Part shown: piece after piece, positions 61,849-64,000 of the stretch
How the letters are laid out: the number at the start of each line of letters is the position of its first letter
Position numbering within the stretch: the first letter of the stretch is position 1
Source: an uncultured Rhizobiaceae group bacterium
GTDB lineage: Bacteria > Pseudomonadota > Alphaproteobacteria > Rhizobiales > Rhizobiaceae
Direction of reading: 5' to 3'
NCBI GenBank assembly: GCA_947501445.1
Contig: CANMVS010000001.1
Coordinates: 372,001 to 436,000, forward strand
Length of the DNA: 64,000 nt
Translations under genes and position numbers: made by a program
The notes under the pieces: model-generated
Told to the model about the DNA's origin: nothing
Database searches by the model: none
Seen by the model: only the letters and a program-made list of their open reading frames with translations

Positions 61849-62907
61849 TTACTGCAGATATGGCTCATTGTTGGCCTTCTCGACTTCAGCGCGGAACAGC
61901 TCCAGCAGTTCCACTGCCTTCGTGTCACCGCTTTCGGCAATCAGTTCAATAACTGCAGGCTGCGATGCCTCCTTGAACCGGGTGCGGTCTTCCGCTGAGA
62001 GAGCGGTAATTTCGATTTTGTCGGCCAAACCGCTGATACCCCGGTCAGAGGCTTCGATAATGCGGCTGAGACCCCGGCTTGCGGCCACACAGGATTCAGC
62101 AGCCTTGCGCACCACATTTTGCTCATGCTGTGACAGGCTGTCCCAAAAGGTCTTCGAGATCACAAATGTATAGGGTGAGAACAGATGGTTCGTCAGGGTC
62201 ATGTATTTTTGAACTTCAAACATTTTCCAGAAGGAAATGATTGGAATCGGGTTCATCTGTCCATCGATCACACCGGTTTGCAGTCCGGTATAAACCTCTC
62301 CCCAAGCCAATGGGTATGCTTCTCCACCAAGAGACTGTATGACAGCCTGATGGGCAGGAACCGTCATCGTGCGAATGCGAATACCCTTGAAGTCGTCCAG
62401 TGTGTTGATGGGACGCTTCGAGTTGGTTACCGCAAAAAAACCACCTGTATCAGGAAAACCCAGAACCTTTACATCTCCCAGAACACCTTCAATGTCGCCG
62501 GCAAAGGCCTCACCGAATGGACCATCGAATACGCGATAAGTTGATGCATTGCTGTCAAATGCAAACGGCAGGTTGAGAACGTCAATCCTCGGATAATAGG
62601 ACGCCAGTGCGCCGGTGGAAGCCAGCGTAGCCTGAATGACATTGTCGCGAACCATCTGTACGTGCTCGCGTGCGTTGCCAAGCTGGTTGGATGGGAAGAC
62701 TTCCGTCTTTATGCTGCCATTCGTTTCACTTTCAACGATATTGTTGAACACTGCAGCGCAAGCATGCGCCGGGTTTTCAAACGGATCGGTCTTGTTGTCG
62801 TGGGCAAATTTCAACAGTTTTGTTTCTGCCGAGGCCGCGACTGAAGACAGCGTCAACCCCGCAGCAACGACACTGCTCATGAGAATTGATAGGAATTTCG
62901 TGTTCAT
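61849..62907 (-). CDS. TRAP transporter solute-binding protein (DctP family)
   Basis: A 352-residue periplasmic binding protein. Signal peptide up to about SSVAASAETK, then the DctP fold: LLKFAHDNKTDPFENPAHACA, DVLNLPFAF with VKVLGFPDTGGFFAVT, the carboxylate-binding Arg region IRIRTMTVPAHQAVIQSLG and the helix VIDGQMNPIPIISFW. It binds an organic acid for the TRAP permease. It sits downstream of the DctM gene, with a long inverted repeat between, and upstream of RidA and creatininase. The ligand is unknown. Confidence 0.93.
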   Translation of the reverse strand: MNTKFLSILMSSVVAAGLTLSSVAASAETKLLKFAHDNKTDPFENPAHACAAVFNNIVESETNGSIKTEVFPSNQLGNAREHVQMVRDNVIQATLASTGALASYYPRIDVLNLPFAFDSNASTYRVFDGPFGEAFAGDIEGVLGDVKVLGFPDTGGFFAVTNSKRPINTLDDFKGIRIRTMTVPAHQAVIQSLGGEAYPLAWGEVYTGLQTGVIDGQMNPIPIISFWKMFEVQKYMTLTNHLFSPYTFVISKTFWDSLSQHEQNVVRKAAESCVAASRGLSRIIEASDRGISGLADKIEITALSAEDRTRFKEASQPAVIELIAESGDTKAVELLELFRAEVEKANNEPYLQ

Positions 62908-62993
62908 GGCTCTTGTACCTCCCGGCGCATGATCATTGCATTGTTGCCGCCCGGTCAGGCGACGGTTTCAAGGCATTTTCCCACCGAAGCGGG

Positions 62994-63112
62994 GTTGCGT
63001 GAGCCAGTGGGACTGCTGAACGATTGGATATTGCGGTGCCGTCGCCTCATCATACATGCACCCCGATACCCACCGATTACTCCACAGTCCCGATGCCTCG
63101 GGCTCACGCAAC
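62994..63112. repeat. inverted repeat between TRAP permease and binding-protein genes
   Basis: GTTGCGTGAGCC (62994-63005) is perfectly repeated in inverse at GGCTCACGCAAC (63101-63112), and the adjacent GGGACTG motif also recurs in inverse orientation, so the 240-bp gap could fold into a long imperfect stem. The position between dctM and dctP suggests a message-stability or processing element. No gene lies here. Confidence 0.55.
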
Positions 63113-63147
63113 ATCTCCAAAATTCATTCGTCCTGTACCGTCTGCAA

Positions 63148-64000
63148 TCAGCCAAAGCCGAGCAGGCGCGGCAGGAACAACACCGGCCAATCCCAAAATG
63201 CAATCAGCATCAAAATTGCTATCTCTGCGATCAGAAATGGCCATAATTTCAAGGCTATATTTTCAATGCGCTCGCCTGTGACGGATGCCAGCACGAACAG
63301 GCAGGCCCCCACCGGCGGCGTCATCAGCGATATATTGAGTGCCAGCACAAAGATGATGCCGGCATGAATGGGTTCCATCCCGATCTCGATGGTCAAAGGT
63401 ACCAAAATGGGCGCCAGAATGATCAGGATCGCGGTAATGTCCATGATCATGCCAATGGCCAGCAGAACCAGAATAATCAACAGCAGGATCATCCAGGGAG
63501 CGCTGGCAAAATTGACGACCCAATCGGCAATTTCCTGCGGGATACGGTTAAAGCTGACCCACCAGCCAAGAACGGCAGCAAAGGCGATGATGACAAAAAT
63601 AACCCCGGTAATGCGTCCGGTACGCACCAGCATGGCACCCAAGTCGCTGACCTTGAGATTGCGATAGACGAAGAACCCCAGGAACAAGGCATAGGCGACC
63701 GCGACGGATGCAGCTTCAGTTGGCGTAAATACACCGCCCAGGATACCGCCAAGGATAATAACCGGCATAAGCAGTGCCGAGAGCGCCCGGTAAAATGCGC
63801 GCGCAATCTCGATGAACGTTGCGCGTTTGCTTTTCATTGGCAGTCCGTTGCGCCGCGCGCCCAACCGGATGACCAGCATGCAGACAAAACAGATCATCAG
63901 CCCGGGAATAATGCCGGCTGCAAACAGTCCACCGATTGAAACCCCCATGAGAGAACCATAAACAACCATCAGACCCGAGGGTGGAATTGTTGGCCCGATG
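63148..64000 (-). CDS. TRAP transporter large permease (DctM family), partial
   Basis: At least 284 residues; the open frame runs on past the right edge of the window, where the sequence reads IGPTIPPSGLMVVYGSLMGV, the middle of the DctM protein, so the N-terminal part is missing. Hydrophobic helices continue to the C-terminus (GRITGVIFVIIAFAAVLGWWV, WMILLLIILVLLAIGMIMD, GIIFVLALNISLMTPPVGA). DctM carries the cation-driven substrate flow in TRAP systems. The small DctQ subunit is not in the window; it is probably encoded just upstream, beyond the edge. Confidence 0.92.
   Translation of the reverse strand, partial: IGPTIPPSGLMVVYGSLMGVSIGGLFAAGIIPGLMICFVCMLVIRLGARRNGLPMKSKRATFIEIARAFYRALSALLMPVIILGGILGGVFTPTEAASVAVAYALFLGFFVYRNLKVSDLGAMLVRTGRITGVIFVIIAFAAVLGWWVSFNRIPQEIADWVVNFASAPWMILLLIILVLLAIGMIMDITAILIILAPILVPLTIEIGMEPIHAGIIFVLALNISLMTPPVGACLFVLASVTGERIENIALKLWPFLIAEIAILMLIAFWDWPVLFLPRLLGFG

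Overview
The window looks like chromosomal DNA of an alphaproteobacterium, most likely a marine or soil member of the Hyphomicrobiales. I infer this from family content rather than from any marker gene: a DUF992 secreted protein, an Anbu/alpha-E/ATP-grasp operon, TctABC and TRAP solute uptake systems, many LysR/TetR/PadR/GntR/MmyB-type regulators beside divergent enzymes, and moderate GC with AT-rich promoters. There is no rRNA, tRNA, insertion sequence, prophage or CRISPR array that I can see. Gene density is ordinary and most genes are complete; only the last gene (TRAP permease) runs off the right edge.

Layout. 0-10 kb: FAD oxidoreductase, glutamate/Na+ symporter GltS, a cupin-ArsR-SRPBCC operon behind a promoter with two identical-type operators, a small unknown gene bracketed by two copies of an intergenic repeat, 1-Cys peroxiredoxin, acetyltransferase, cold-shock protein, a stand-alone DnaB-like ATPase, a MerR-cupin pair and a divergent SDR/LysR pair. 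10-22 kb: class III aminotransferase, DUF3095 protein, prolyl oligopeptidase and a very large surface protein with an N-terminal inverse-autotransporter-type barrel. 22-27 kb: TetR with a divergent flavodoxin-fold oxidoreductase, then the four-gene Anbu (proteasome-like) operon. 27-36 kb: an OmpR-type regulator, a 2-hydroxyacid dehydrogenase, a hybrid histidine kinase facing a LuxR-type regulator, an MFS-like permease and an FMN-binding glutamate-synthase-like protein. 36-43.4 kb: a complete NHLM-type peptide export system (HlyD-like protein, C39 peptidase/ABC exporter, second ABC exporter) beside a small gene whose product ends in a double-glycine leader and a short basic tail. 43.8-47 kb: PadR with a divergent SnoaL/FadH-like operon. 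47-56.4 kb: a divergent catabolic island with a GntR regulator, two dehydrogenases, a TctCBA transporter, a small monooxygenase-like protein, a lactonase-like metallo-hydrolase and the OtnK/OtnC pair for four-carbon acid sugars. 56.5-64 kb: glyoxalase-superfamily protein, glycosyltransferase, membrane-anchored SRPBCC protein with an MmyB-type regulator, and a TRAP-RidA-creatininase operon.

The most distinctive things are: (1) a family of about 95-bp intergenic elements, seven copies all in the same orientation plus one decayed inverted piece, each with two stem-loops whose pairing is kept by compensatory changes; three copies sit immediately upstream of start codons; (2) the NHLM export locus with a candidate precursor but no peptide-modifying enzyme; (3) the 1.3-kilo-residue inverse-autotransporter-like adhesin with a cysteine pair only at its C-terminal end; and (4) the OtnK/OtnC island, in which the usual tetronate dehydrogenase is absent and an isopropylmalate-dehydrogenase-like enzyme, a Gfo/Idh/MocA enzyme and a lactonase take its place.

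All functions are read from motifs and remembered family resemblance; no database search was run.
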